Below, one piece after another: positions 34,101-43,174 of a DNA stretch of 64,000 bases. The position numbers and the translations under genes are program-made. Position 1 is the stretch's first letter; the number at the start of each line of letters is the position of its first letter. The notes under the pieces were generated by a model that saw only the letters and a program-made list of their open reading frames with translations, ran no database searches and had not been told where the DNA came from. This stretch comes from Streptomyces sp. NBC_01551 (lineage in GTDB: Bacteria > Actinomycetota > Actinomycetes > Streptomycetales > Streptomycetaceae). Where the stretch lies: positions 1 to 64,000 of the forward strand of contig NZ_JAPEPX010000002.1 in NCBI RefSeq assembly GCF_026339935.1, written 5' to 3'.

Positions 34101-37100
34101 CGGTTGGGTGCACTGCCGGAGGCAGTGCGCAGGACCTCGCCAAAGGGGCTGTACTTGACGTCGGCGGTGTACCACGACAGACCCGACAGGGTCTGGGGCA
34201 TGCCGTCGCCGTTGTAACGGGTGATCAGCTTCTCGGCGGCCAGGCCGCCCGGGGTGGCCGGGACTGTCGTCGACTGGACCTTGCCAGTCGGTGTGTAGGT
34301 GGTGCTGTAGACGTAAGTGCCCGCGAGGCCCTTCGTCGCGGGCGCGTCCGGAATCGTGATCTTGGATCCGGTCGGCCGGTACTCGGCGTCGTATCCGGTT
34401 ACCTCGCTCCTGTACTCGACGCCGCCCTCGTAGCGGATCGAGGCGACGGGCTTGCCGTTGGCGCCGGGGAGCGAGTCGAAGGTCCAGGAGGCGACCAGTG
34501 GTCCGTTGGCGGCGTCGTCGCGCAGCTCGGTCTTGCGGCCCAGAGCGTCGTAGGTGCTGTACTGGGTACGGCCGCTCGAGTCCTTCGCCCAGACCTGCCG
34601 GTCGAGCTGGTTGAAGCCGAAGGAGGACTGCCCGGTGTCGGGGTCGCTGGACGAGGTTTGCCGGCCGCGGGCGTCATATCCATAGGTCCACTGGTTTCCG
34701 GCCGCGTCGGTGACGGATGTCAGTTTGTTCCGCAGGTCGTAGCTGTAGGCGGTCTTGGTCCAGCTGCTGAGGTCGCTCGACGTGGCGTGCTCGATGGCCG
34801 TGGTGCGGCCGAGCGGGTCGGTCGATGTCTTGGCGGCGCGGCTGCCCTTGAGTGGGGTGGTGCCGTCCACGGACATGGCCGATCTGGTGAGGGTCCAGTC
34901 TCCCGCGTACTGGGTGGTGGAGGAGTACTGGGGGACGTCCGCGTGCAGGGTGGTGCTGCGGACGGCCCGGCCGAGCCCGTCGTATGCCGTGGCGGTCGCG
35001 TTCGGCACGTGGAAGACGGACTCGGGTACGAAGATGTCCTTCGACGGTGTTCCTTCGGCGTAGTAGCCGTTGTTGGTGCGCCGGACCGTGCCGTTGGCGC
35101 TGTAGAGGGTGTCGGTGATCAGGCGGCCTCCGCCGAGGGCCTGTCCCTGGGTCTGGCGCGGGCGCAAGAGACCGTCGTAGATCGCGACCGATTTGGTGTA
35201 CGTGCCGTCGTCCTGCAGCGTGCCGCTGGTGACGACCGGAGCCTCGTGCTCGGAGATCTCGTACCCGAAGGTGAAGGCTGCCTTGTCCGTTGCGGGCTTC
35301 TGTGAGGCAGTCCAGACCGCCGTGGAACGCCCGAGGTTGTCGTAGGTCGTCGTGACCTTGCGGCCGTTGACGTCGGTGTCCTGGAGTGGCTGGCCGCGGC
35401 CGGGGTCGCTCTTGGTCGCGGTCGTGTGGCCGATCGCGTTGGTGCTGGTCACGGTGAAAGCCGGACCAGTGGCGGGGCTGTAGGCGGTCGAGACGGGGTT
35501 GCCCGCGGCATCGAAGACCTTGACGGAGCGTCCGAGTGCGTCGTACTCCGTACGGGCCGTCGTGACCCAGCCTGTGCCGGCCGCGTCGTTCGTGTCGACC
35601 TGGTAGGCCAGCCCCTTCGTCGGGGCTGTCCCGAAGGCGTTGAGCGCGTCGTAGGACGTGCGGGTGTCTGAAAGGAGGGGGCCGGAGCCCGACTCCTCAC
35701 ATGATCCGGCGGTGGTGCGAACGCGTTCGGCCAGACCGATCAGGTGTTTGTCGGTGTTGTGGACGTACGCCGTGGTGACGCACACCTGGTCGCTGGTCTT
35801 CGAGCCACCGGTGCCGTTCGAGGTCACGGCCTCGGTCTGGACGCTCTGGACGAGGCCGTAGCCGGTCTCATGGGTGGTGTGCGTGCGATGTGTCCGCGTG
35901 GCTCCGCCGCTGACGTTCTCGATGCTGTCCTTGCGTGCGGTACCCGTGCGGTAAGCCTCCAGGGGCGTCGTGCCGTCGCGGGGCCGAGAGGCGACCTTCT
36001 GGCTCCAGGGCCAAGTGAGGGAGCGGGAGACCACCTCGCCGCCCGGCTTGGAGTACGTGATGCTCTCGGCCGCCAGGCCTTGGTACGGAGGGATGTCCTC
36101 GCCGAGGTCTTCGGACTCGGTGGAGTCCTTCAGCGTGATCTTGGGCCGGCCCGCGTCAGAGGACATGCCGCGGAAGTAGCGGGTACGGGTCTGTGACTGC
36201 ACGGTGGCGTCGGGATTGCCCGCGTTGGCGGTGACGCCCTTCGTCACGACGACGCCGGCGTAGCCGCGCCACTGGTTGTACGTGCGGAGTTCGGGCTTGG
36301 AGAACTCGTCGCTGTCCTTCGCCCAGGCAGCGTCGCCCTCATAGGTGTAGCTGGTGGTGACGTCAGGCTGGCGGGCGACGCGGTCCTTCTCGACGACGCG
36401 GTCGACGACGTACTTGTTGAACCACTCCAGCGGCGGCTTCTCCAGCTCCCCGTCCGGCGACCAGTGGACGGGATAGCAGCGGGTGGTGTTCTCCTCGGGC
36501 TTCGGGTGGGTGGTACCGACCGCGCAGGGTGCGGAGTAGCCGACGTAGATCTCACCACCGGTTTCGGTGCGGATGGTCTCCACGCGCAGACGGTCGAAGT
36601 CGGGAGTGGCGTCACCGGAGCTCTTGGCCACGCGGTTGGGCATGTCCTGCACATTCGCGAGGAAGGACACCGGTGGAAGGCTTGTGGAGGTCTGGTTTCC
36701 CGAGGTGTCCAGGGACGTGCCGTAACCCGTGCGAGTGATCGACTCCAGCCACAGCGGCGGGTGGGTGTCGCCGCGCTGCTCGGGGAAGGACTGGGTCAGG
36801 TTCCACCGGTCCACGAGGGACAGGTCGGTGGAGCCTTCGGTGCGCTGGCCGTAGGTGGTGACAGCGGTCAGGCGCTTGCGCGTCCAGAAGGTCGGGGAGC
36901 CGATGAAGCAGTTCTTCGCGTCGGCCTTGCAGTGGAGGGTGGACGGTGTGTCCCACCAGGGCTGCTTGTCTCCGTAGTTCTTCGACTCGAACTCGGCGTC
37001 CGAGCAGGTGGTACTGCCCTGCTTGACGCAGCGCTCGGCGACGGTGAACGCGACTTTGCCGGCCGGTGCGCCGGAGAGGTCGCTCGCGCGCAGGCCGTAG

Positions 37101-38704
37101 GAGATGGTGGTGGGGTAGCCGCCGCGGACGTAGGAGACCTTCTCCTTGAACTTGCTGTTCTTGGCGTAGTGGTTGGTCTCCTTGGCCCAGTCGATGACCA
37201 TGGCGTTGCCGTTGACGTCCTCGACGTAGTCGAGGTTCCAACGCCAGCCCTGGGTGCACGAGGAGTTTGCGTAGGCCGTCTGGTGGCAGGGCTCGCCGGG
37301 GTGGTTGCCGAAGACTGGGACGGTGAAGACGGAGTTCGTGACGGCTCGGCTGCCGGATCCGTCGACGTCGTGGCGACCGAAGTGGTACTTCGTGCCGTCG
37401 CGGGTGGTGACGACCCAGTACTCGCCGTCCTTGGCACCGTTGGCCACGGTTGAGTCAGTCTTGCGCTCGATCTTCGAGCCGTCGTCGGATGCGGGAATCC
37501 ACTGGCCGGACGTGGCGTCGTGGACGAGTTCAGTGCTGGAGCCGCCCAGCGACATCACGACGTTGTCGCCCGCCCAGCACAGGTCGCCCTTCTTCTTGTC
37601 CGTGGCGTTGTCGTTGTTGGGCTTGGCCGGGGTGTCCTTGCGGTCGTCGGCGCAGGAACGGTAGCGGCGCTCGATGAAGCCGGGTTCGTAGTCCCAGCCA
37701 TCGCCGACCCAGGAGGCCTGGCCATTGGCCACGGACGTCTTGCCGTCGACCGCCTGGGAGGAATAGGAGAAAGCAATCTTCGGGGCCGGTCCGGCCGGAG
37801 GCGCGGGAACGGTCAGGGGATACGTCCAGGAGAAGCCGCCGCCGCTGCCGCCCGCCGTCCAGGAGCTGGTGGGGGACAGAGAAGTCGCCGTGTAGGTACC
37901 ACCCGCGCCGGAGGCGCCGTCGGAGGCCGCGAGGACGACCGGGCCGCCGCCCGACATGGTCCGCATGCCCTGCGACGGCGCGCTGGCCGGATCGATGGTG
38001 GCGCGGACCGTGCCCTTGTCGGGGTCGTTCGTGCTGGGCACGTCCTGGGCTGCCGTGCACTCGGGCAGGTCGGGAGTGGTCAGGAAGCACTCCGGGAGCT
38101 GCTTGAGCTCCAGGCGGCTGGACCACTCGGTGCCGTACAGGTCTTCGAACTTCTTGTAGTCCAACTGGACGTCGACCGGGGTGGAGCCCTGGGCGGGCGG
38201 GGTCACCTTGATGATCGCGCCGTCGACGTCGGCGGCCTCGGTGGCGGCGCGCGCTTCGACCGACACCGACCACGTACCCGAGGGTGCAGGCGGCGCGGGG
38301 TTCTCCTCGGTCGGGGAGGCCTTGCCGATCGCGACGGGAAGGGAGCCGACCTGTACGAGCTGGTCGCCCGTGGCCGGCGCGAGCGCGACATCGGCCGAAC
38401 CCGCCGCAGGAGGGCTGACTTGGCTCGGCTCGTACTCGGCGGGCGGCGTCACGGGCGCGCCCGCCCAGCCGTGCAGCTTCGCCGCCGCGGCCTCGTCGAG
38501 TTTGGCCTTGGGTTCCTTTTGCAGGGCGGGCAGCTCGAGGGCGGAGCGGTCGCCCGGTGGCGCCGCCCATGCCTGGGCCGGCAGCAGTGAGGCCATCAGA
38601 AGGACGGACAGTGTGACGCCTGTTCTCCGTGCCAGGCCAGCGCGTTTGCTGCGCGCCGACCTGGTTTTGGGCAGGCGGAAGTTGTTCGCCGAGAACGGCG
38701 ACAT
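31127..38704 (-). CDS. secreted Rhs/YD-repeat polymorphic toxin with Hint and deaminase tail
   Basis: ATG 38704, just after a G-run RBS, gives 2525 residues; an upstream in-frame extension is unlikely. A signal peptide (VTLSVLLMASLLPAQAWA, cleavage near 47) implies export. Then come a beta-rich N-terminal module (about 300-900), many YD/Rhs repeats (for example YDALGRSVKVFDAAGNPV), a ricin-type beta-trefoil lectin with three QxW-like units (KCLDVDGGNSADGTRVQLW), the Rhs core end (GAREYEPTTGRFISVDPV), a helical Ala/Gly-rich pretoxin, and a Hint protease (Cys before PTPNSFIPGTLVLMADG, ending VHNC) that releases the tail. The tail carries HAEQGIL near 2462 and FCVSIC, a deaminase-like zinc site. 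An immunity gene follows. Confidence 0.9.
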   Translation of the reverse strand: MSPFSANNFRLPKTRSARSKRAGLARRTGVTLSVLLMASLLPAQAWAAPPGDRSALELPALQKEPKAKLDEAAAAKLHGWAGAPVTPPAEYEPSQVSPPAAGSADVALAPATGDQLVQVGSLPVAIGKASPTEENPAPPAPSGTWSVSVEARAATEAADVDGAIIKVTPPAQGSTPVDVQLDYKKFEDLYGTEWSSRLELKQLPECFLTTPDLPECTAAQDVPSTNDPDKGTVRATIDPASAPSQGMRTMSGGGPVVLAASDGASGAGGTYTATSLSPTSSWTAGGSGGGFSWTYPLTVPAPPAGPAPKIAFSYSSQAVDGKTSVANGQASWVGDGWDYEPGFIERRYRSCADDRKDTPAKPNNDNATDKKKGDLCWAGDNVVMSLGGSSTELVHDATSGQWIPASDDGSKIERKTDSTVANGAKDGEYWVVTTRDGTKYHFGRHDVDGSGSRAVTNSVFTVPVFGNHPGEPCHQTAYANSSCTQGWRWNLDYVEDVNGNAMVIDWAKETNHYAKNSKFKEKVSYVRGGYPTTISYGLRASDLSGAPAGKVAFTVAERCVKQGSTTCSDAEFESKNYGDKQPWWDTPSTLHCKADAKNCFIGSPTFWTRKRLTAVTTYGQRTEGSTDLSLVDRWNLTQSFPEQRGDTHPPLWLESITRTGYGTSLDTSGNQTSTSLPPVSFLANVQDMPNRVAKSSGDATPDFDRLRVETIRTETGGEIYVGYSAPCAVGTTHPKPEENTTRCYPVHWSPDGELEKPPLEWFNKYVVDRVVEKDRVARQPDVTTSYTYEGDAAWAKDSDEFSKPELRTYNQWRGYAGVVVTKGVTANAGNPDATVQSQTRTRYFRGMSSDAGRPKITLKDSTESEDLGEDIPPYQGLAAESITYSKPGGEVVSRSLTWPWSQKVASRPRDGTTPLEAYRTGTARKDSIENVSGGATRTHRTHTTHETGYGLVQSVQTEAVTSNGTGGSKTSDQVCVTTAYVHNTDKHLIGLAERVRTTAGSCEESGSGPLLSDTRTSYDALNAFGTAPTKGLAYQVDTNDAAGTGWVTTARTEYDALGRSVKVFDAAGNPVSTAYSPATGPAFTVTSTNAIGHTTATKSDPGRGQPLQDTDVNGRKVTTTYDNLGRSTAVWTASQKPATDKAAFTFGYEISEHEAPVVTSGTLQDDGTYTKSVAIYDGLLRPRQTQGQALGGGRLITDTLYSANGTVRRTNNGYYAEGTPSKDIFVPESVFHVPNATATAYDGLGRAVRSTTLHADVPQYSSTTQYAGDWTLTRSAMSVDGTTPLKGSRAAKTSTDPLGRTTAIEHATSSDLSSWTKTAYSYDLRNKLTSVTDAAGNQWTYGYDARGRQTSSSDPDTGQSSFGFNQLDRQVWAKDSSGRTQYSTYDALGRKTELRDDAANGPLVASWTFDSLPGANGKPVASIRYEGGVEYRSEVTGYDAEYRPTGSKITIPDAPATKGLAGTYVYSTTYTPTGKVQSTTVPATPGGLAAEKLITRYNGDGMPQTLSGLSWYTADVKYSPFGEVLRTASGSAPNRVWTTNLYDPNTGRINQSINDRETANSHRISDVSYTYDAAGNITSVADSQPGGRTDRQCYAYDPMGRLTQAWTGKTEACSGPSLADVTPGPDGDGFWQEYQFDAIGNRTKLINHDLSDAALDDVTTYSYGVTVAGNGTRPTTTIQPHALTKAAKTTKKPGSTIDSVSTYEYDASGNTKSRRIDGDTQILNWDRRNKITSASSPGIGAVAVKGLSGKCLDVDGGNSADGTRVQLWPCNETKAQQWRLTGETVQALGKCLTAQNGEARITTCDGSDKQKFIYRPGDKSLYNPATNACIDVPHSNDASGTDLLVYACSTGANQQWTFDATTSYIYDADGNRLIEETGSARTLYLGEAEITVNKAGQAIDAVRYYGSSGSPTTVRQTNGRSEGHNLAVLLTDHHNTATTTVDLAAGQGVTRRKSDPYGNPRGAQPADWPGSRTFLGTGVDDSDTSLTHIGAREYEPTTGRFISVDPVIDITDPIQMNGYTYANGNPITGSDPSGLKADNCAYHSSCTANGGTLYEEDPLGSGGGSDERSSLDNDYNPPPPGKNSTSGKGGKSKPAKDCGFFSKCNLNKTVKKGKAFWHENKVAIVTIGTEIIVGGVCVSAAGAAGLATGGVGFAAAAGCGAIAGAAGSAVGNAMNPKADHSTTGVLKDMGLGAVTGGVGGVMGAAAAPAVTALGKAGGKGLGKLFSKAGSCPTPNSFIPGTLVLMADGSTKPIEDLEPGDKILATDPETGETAAEDVTATILGAGSKNLVEITVDTDGADGSGTDVITATDKHPFWAADISTWVDATDLQPGQWLQTSAGTHVQVTAIRRWTTLQAAVHNLTIAELHTYYVLAGATPVLVHNCGPGVASEDDAMLALGRAEELQASRSDYFMADVKGTTAVIGVFNSKTKTFVNRIGINGDGAMPSGWTLRPGEEFVQAAGHAEQGILSSLGPNEHAVFGAASRNFCVSICSPMLNVRGVTVGGAGMRGHAAQNSPFTIFWATGG

Positions 38705-39065
38705 GTGGACCCCCCCACGCCGCTGCCGGCCCGGAACTCTCAAAAGTCCGAACCTGACAGGGGACTGACAAATAGCCAGCTGATTCTGCAATCCCGGCGT
38801 GCCGGAAATCCATAGCTGGAGGATCTCTGTGGGCTTAGTCACTTTATTGCGCGTAAATCTTGGGATGATCCACTCATATCGCCTGCGACCTGGGGTTTTG
38901 CTCGAATGAGGCGAGGTGACGAAACCTCAGAGATGGTCCATGCTCAGCTCGCACATTTCTGCGCGAAAGGCGACTGGGGAGCCGCCTTTCCTTTCCGGCC
39001 AACGTGGCCGAATTAATGCGAGTACCGAGGGCCGATGATCTGTGCCTGAGGGGGGAGAAAAAGAC
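38705..39065. promoter_or_regulatory. divergent promoter region of the Rhs locus
   Basis: About 360 bases between two oppositely oriented large secreted proteins, AT-richer around 38843-38900 and 39000-39020. It must hold both promoters; I cannot pick -35/-10 boxes with confidence. A GGGGGAG site precedes the right-hand gene. Confidence 0.4.
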
Positions 39066-42000
39066 GTGGCCGATTCACAGCCATTTGAGGAAAACTCGCC
39101 GCCCGATCCTGTGAACGGTGGTCGCCGCCCACGGTGGAGTGGCCGCAGGCGCGTGGCGGCCGCTGTCGCCGTGCTCGCCGCGGCCGCGCTGGCTGTGCCG
39201 CTGGGCATCCACCTCACCGCCCATGACGGCGGCAAGCCCGTGAAGGCCCAGCGTCCGGGGCGCCCGGTCGAGGCGGCCGAGGCCTCCCGCGAGGCCAAGA
39301 AGACCGGCAAGGACGTCGAGGTCACCGCGGAGCGAACCGCCGACAGCACCACCTGGGCCAAGCCCGACGGCAAGATGAAGATGCGCATCCACAACGGCAC
39401 CGTCCGGGCCAAGGTCGGTGGTGATTGGAAGGACATCGACACCACCCTCCAGCGTGTCGAGGGCGGCTACGCCCCCAAGGCGGTCAACAACCCCCTCGTC
39501 TTCAGCCCGGGCACCGCCAAGAACGCCAGTTCCCCTGCGTCTGCCGGCGGACGTGCCTCCCGCGCGGTCGCCCGTACGAACCTGAGCGGCTCCGGCGTGA
39601 TCACCGCCGCGCACCAAGGCCCGTCCACGCGCGCGCCCGAGCCCGAGTGGACCGAGCTGGTCCGCCTCACCAGCGAAGGCCATGACGTCGTCGTCAAATG
39701 GCCCGGAAAGCTCCCCGCCCCCGTCATCGACGGCCCGCGCGCCCTGTACGAGAACGTCCGGCCGGGAATCGACCTGCTGCTGACCGCCCGCGACGGCGGC
39801 TACGGCCACGTCCTGATCGTCCACGACAAGCAGGCTGCCGCCGACCCGCTGCTCACCGAGCTGAACTACGGGCTCAGCTCCCCCGACCTCACCTTCCACC
39901 TGGACCCCGAGTCCAAGGCTGTCAGCGCCCAGAACGGCGAGGGCCAGGAGGTGGCGGCGTCGCCCAGCCCGTTCATGTGGGACTCCGCCGGCGAAGCACG
40001 TGTGACCGAGGGCGAGAAGAAGGAGGTCTCGCCGCTCGCGAAGGACCACCCCGCCCTGGGACTTCCCGCCCTGGGAGGCCCTCAGACCGACGCCCACACG
40101 GGTGTGGCCGACGCCGAGCTCAGCGCGGACAACATCCTCAAGCTGAAGCCGGACAGCAGGCTGGTCAACGATGCGGACACGGTCTACCCCCTCCTCATCG
40201 ACCCGCCCTTCACCGTCCGCAAGCACAGCTGGACCCTGCTCTACGCCAAGTACCCGAGCTCAAGCTTCTTCAACGGGCAGAACTTCAACGACGGCACCAA
40301 CGAGGCCCGCGTCGGCTACGAGTCCGACAGCAGCGGCCTCTCCCGCTCGGTGTTCAACTTCTACCTGGACTCCCGCCTGCACGGAGCCACCGTCACCTCA
40401 GCGAGGGTACGGCTCCTGCAGACCTACTCGTGGTCCTGCGACAGCTACGCCTTCGACGTCCACGGAACCCCTCTCGCCACCAGTTCCAGCAACTGGAAGA
40501 ACAGCACCGACGCGGCGTTCTGGGGGCGCTGGATCGCCGCCGGCGAAACCGGGCACGGGTGGAACAGCTCGTGCCCCGACAGCTGGGTGGCCGTCGACGT
40601 CCTGCCGTTCGTGAAGGACGCCGCCGCGGGCGGATGGCCGAGCATGTCCCTGGGACTGCGCGCGAAGAACGAGAGCTCGGCGAAGTCCTGGGCCAAGTTC
40701 CTCGCGAACGGCGAGAGCGCTCCGTATCTGGACATCGAGTTCAACCGGCCCCCCGCCGAACCGACGCAGGCCGACATGCAGACCTTCCCCGGCGGCACGT
40801 GCAGCATCGGCAGCCCGGTTCCCAGCATCGGCAAGAGCGACCTGACCTTCCAGGCCAAGAGCTCCGACCCCGACGACAACCTGAAGAGCATCTACATCGA
40901 CATCTGGCGCAAGTCCGACGGCGCCACGGTATTCGGAAAGCATCTCGAACCGGACAGCAGCGGCACGGTCAAGGTGACGATCCCCTGGTCGTCCTTCACC
41001 CACAACGCGCAGTACTCCTGGGCCGCCTCCGCCTACGACACCGACGGCGCGTACTCGCGCGGCGGACCCGCCGGCACCGACTCCTGGTGCACCTTCAGCA
41101 TCGACCACGTCGCCCCCAGCTCACCCGCGTTCTCCTCCACCGACTTCCCCTCCCCCGGCCCGGACGGGGCCGAATGGAGCGCCGGCCGATTCCCGGCGCC
41201 GGGAACGGTCCGCTTCCTCGGCAACGGCGCCAAGGCCGAGGAGATCCGCGAGTACCAGTGGAGCATCAACCGCCCCAGCTTCGACCAGAAGGCCACGCCC
41301 TCCTCAGGCGATACCGCGACCGTGCAGGTCACTCCCCAGAACTCGGGGCCCAACGTCCTCTACGCCCGGACCGTGGACAAGTCCGGCAACGTCTCCGCTC
41401 CCTCCACCTACCTCTTCTACGTCCGCCCCGGCGACAAACTCGACACCCCGGGCGACGTCACCGGTGACACCTTGCCGGACATCCTCGCCATCGACGCCGA
41501 CGGCAACCTGCGTACCTACCCGGGCGACAACCGCGGCGACATCGACGCCTCCATGCCCGCCGCCACCAACGCCGGCCAGCCCGTCGCCGACGGGTACTGG
41601 AAGGACGCCGCCACCGGAAAGAGCGCGCTCATCGGCCACTCCACCGACTGGTTCCCGGGCGACGGCATCACCGACCTGATCGCCCGCATGCCCGACGGAA
41701 AGCTCTACGCCTACCCCGGTGACGGCAGCGGCCGCTTCGACACCAGCCGCCGCATGGACGTCCTCATGCCCCAAGGCTCACCCGACCCGGCCACCTTCAC
41801 CCAGCTCGTCGTCACGGAAGACGTCACGGGCGACGCGATGGCCGATGTCTTCGCCGTGACCGACACCGGAACCCTGTGGGCCTTCAGCGGCTACACCGGA
41901 GCCAGCTTCTCCGCCGCCCAGCAGATCGGCGGAGCCGACTGGGCCAAGCGCGACATCATGCACGTCCGCGACGTCTCCGGAGACGGCGTCCCCGACCTCG

Positions 42001-42326
42001 TCTTCCGCGACGACTCCATGCCCAGCCGCGGCCTCGCCCTGCGCAAGGGCAAGCCCGGCGCCAAGGGAGGCGTCGACCTGAACTCGCTCGCCAGCGCCGC
42101 CGCCTCCAACGGCGGCCAGGACCTCGCCTACGGAGCCACCGGCTGGAGCCGCGCCACCTGGCCCCTCCTGCGCGGCACACCCGACGTCACGGGAGACGGC
42201 GTCCCCGACTTCTGGCTCGCCAAGACCGACGGCAACCTCTACCTCTACGCCGGAGGCACCGCCACGCACGGCGACTGGAAGACCGTCGGCACCGGCGGCT
42301 GGAACACCATCCGCAGCATCGGCTGA
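39066..42326 (+). CDS. DNRLRE/FG-GAP secreted partner of the Rhs protein
   Basis: GTG 39066 lies about nine bases after GGGGGAG (an upstream GTG at 39042 is less likely); 1086 residues. A basic N-terminus and one hydrophobic helix (VAAAVAVLAAAALAVPLGIH) give an exported or anchored protein. Then a long beta-sandwich region with the DNRLRE pattern (SWTLLYAKYPSSSFFNGQNF, LSRSVFNFYLDSRL, WVAVDVLPFVKDAAAGGWPS), immunoglobulin-like strands, and a C-terminal seven-bladed FG-GAP/VCBS propeller with calcium loops (GDVTGDTLPDILAIDADGNL and similar). This family is regularly divergent from Streptomyces Rhs toxins and may help deliver or display them; that role is inference from context. Confidence 0.85.
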   Translation: MADSQPFEENSPPDPVNGGRRPRWSGRRRVAAAVAVLAAAALAVPLGIHLTAHDGGKPVKAQRPGRPVEAAEASREAKKTGKDVEVTAERTADSTTWAKPDGKMKMRIHNGTVRAKVGGDWKDIDTTLQRVEGGYAPKAVNNPLVFSPGTAKNASSPASAGGRASRAVARTNLSGSGVITAAHQGPSTRAPEPEWTELVRLTSEGHDVVVKWPGKLPAPVIDGPRALYENVRPGIDLLLTARDGGYGHVLIVHDKQAAADPLLTELNYGLSSPDLTFHLDPESKAVSAQNGEGQEVAASPSPFMWDSAGEARVTEGEKKEVSPLAKDHPALGLPALGGPQTDAHTGVADAELSADNILKLKPDSRLVNDADTVYPLLIDPPFTVRKHSWTLLYAKYPSSSFFNGQNFNDGTNEARVGYESDSSGLSRSVFNFYLDSRLHGATVTSARVRLLQTYSWSCDSYAFDVHGTPLATSSSNWKNSTDAAFWGRWIAAGETGHGWNSSCPDSWVAVDVLPFVKDAAAGGWPSMSLGLRAKNESSAKSWAKFLANGESAPYLDIEFNRPPAEPTQADMQTFPGGTCSIGSPVPSIGKSDLTFQAKSSDPDDNLKSIYIDIWRKSDGATVFGKHLEPDSSGTVKVTIPWSSFTHNAQYSWAASAYDTDGAYSRGGPAGTDSWCTFSIDHVAPSSPAFSSTDFPSPGPDGAEWSAGRFPAPGTVRFLGNGAKAEEIREYQWSINRPSFDQKATPSSGDTATVQVTPQNSGPNVLYARTVDKSGNVSAPSTYLFYVRPGDKLDTPGDVTGDTLPDILAIDADGNLRTYPGDNRGDIDASMPAATNAGQPVADGYWKDAATGKSALIGHSTDWFPGDGITDLIARMPDGKLYAYPGDGSGRFDTSRRMDVLMPQGSPDPATFTQLVVTEDVTGDAMADVFAVTDTGTLWAFSGYTGASFSAAQQIGGADWAKRDIMHVRDVSGDGVPDLVFRDDSMPSRGLALRKGKPGAKGGVDLNSLASAAASNGGQDLAYGATGWSRATWPLLRGTPDVTGDGVPDFWLAKTDGNLYLYAGGTATHGDWKTVGTGGWNTIRSIG

Positions 42327-42670
42327 CACCACCCGGAGATCCGTCCTGACGCGGCAATCCCCCAAGCGAAGCCGAATCACCATGGCCGCCCGGCAGTCGA
42401 CCAGCCCCCCTCAAGGCTGACACGACTCCCGGGCGGGAACTCCCAGATCGAGAGGGACCAGCTCCGCGCACGTAAAGAGGATGAAAAAGGGTTGGTATTG
42501 CCTTTGCACGTTCTGGCCTTCTCCGCGCACTAGGTGTGTGACGGGTCGGCTGGTCGGACCTGTCCCATGGGTCCCGCCGTCCCCACTCGGGCTGAGATGA
42601 AGGCGGCGGGGCCCGAAAGTTGGGCGCGGCCCACTAGCATAAATTTGCCGCTATCGACCCATAACGCAAC

Positions 42671-42706
42671 AACCCGACAGGTAGCTGTACCCTGCCGGGT
42701 TTTTTG
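42671..42706 (+). terminator. rho-independent terminator
   Basis: AACCCGACAGG and CCTGCCGGGTT pair with one mismatch, followed by TTTTT. A classical U-tract, unusual for this DNA. The region 42327-42835 otherwise has no gene that I can recognise. Confidence 0.75.
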
Positions 42707-42835
42707 TGTTGCTCAGTAACCAGTGCTTCACTATGTGTGGTCGATCAAATCGACTGGTTGCCCTGCCGTACTTCGATCACTAGCCCGAGTGGGGGCGGCG
42801 GGGCGATCTCCAACCATGGGACAGGAGATCATTCC

Positions 42836-43174
42836 TTGGCTCTGTTGACTTCCGACCCTGCGCCGCCTCGGCATGGTGCGACGACGCAGGGAATCATTTG
42901 GTTCGGCGGCCTGATTCTGTTCTTCTTCATGGCCGGCGTCATCTTCCCGGAGATCCCCCCTGCTCTCGAGGGGTATCGCGAGACGGCTCTTGTGAGTTCG
43001 TGGGTCGGTCTCGGCGGCTTCTTGTCCTGGGGAACCGCGAGCAAGGCGAAGATGACCGGGAGCAAGCTCATGGATCACTTCTTCACCAAGTTCTGGGACA
43101 GAGCTCCCCGGCCGTCGGACCCGGCTGCGTCCGAGTCCGACGCCGGACAGGTGTCGACGGAGGAAGAGAGCTGA
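42836..43174 (+). CDS. small membrane protein upstream of sigma factor, 112 aa
   Basis: TTG 42836 has AGGAG eight bases upstream. A short N-terminus with GATTQGIIW leads to a membrane helix (FGGLILFFFMAGVIF) and a second, weaker one (ALVSSWVGLGGFLSWG), then a basic helix and a disordered acidic tail ending in TEEES. Its stop overlaps the candidate start of the sigma factor, so both are co-transcribed. It lacks the usual zinc motif of anti-sigma factors, but the coupling suggests a regulatory partner. Confidence 0.6.
   Translation: MALLTSDPAPPRHGATTQGIIWFGGLILFFFMAGVIFPEIPPALEGYRETALVSSWVGLGGFLSWGTASKAKMTGSKLMDHFFTKFWDRAPRPSDPAASESDAGQVSTEEES

Noticed and set aside
42540..42720. Possible tRNA or att site near the terminator
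   Set aside because: No TPsiC-like arm or cloverleaf could be built; only the terminator hairpin is convincing.
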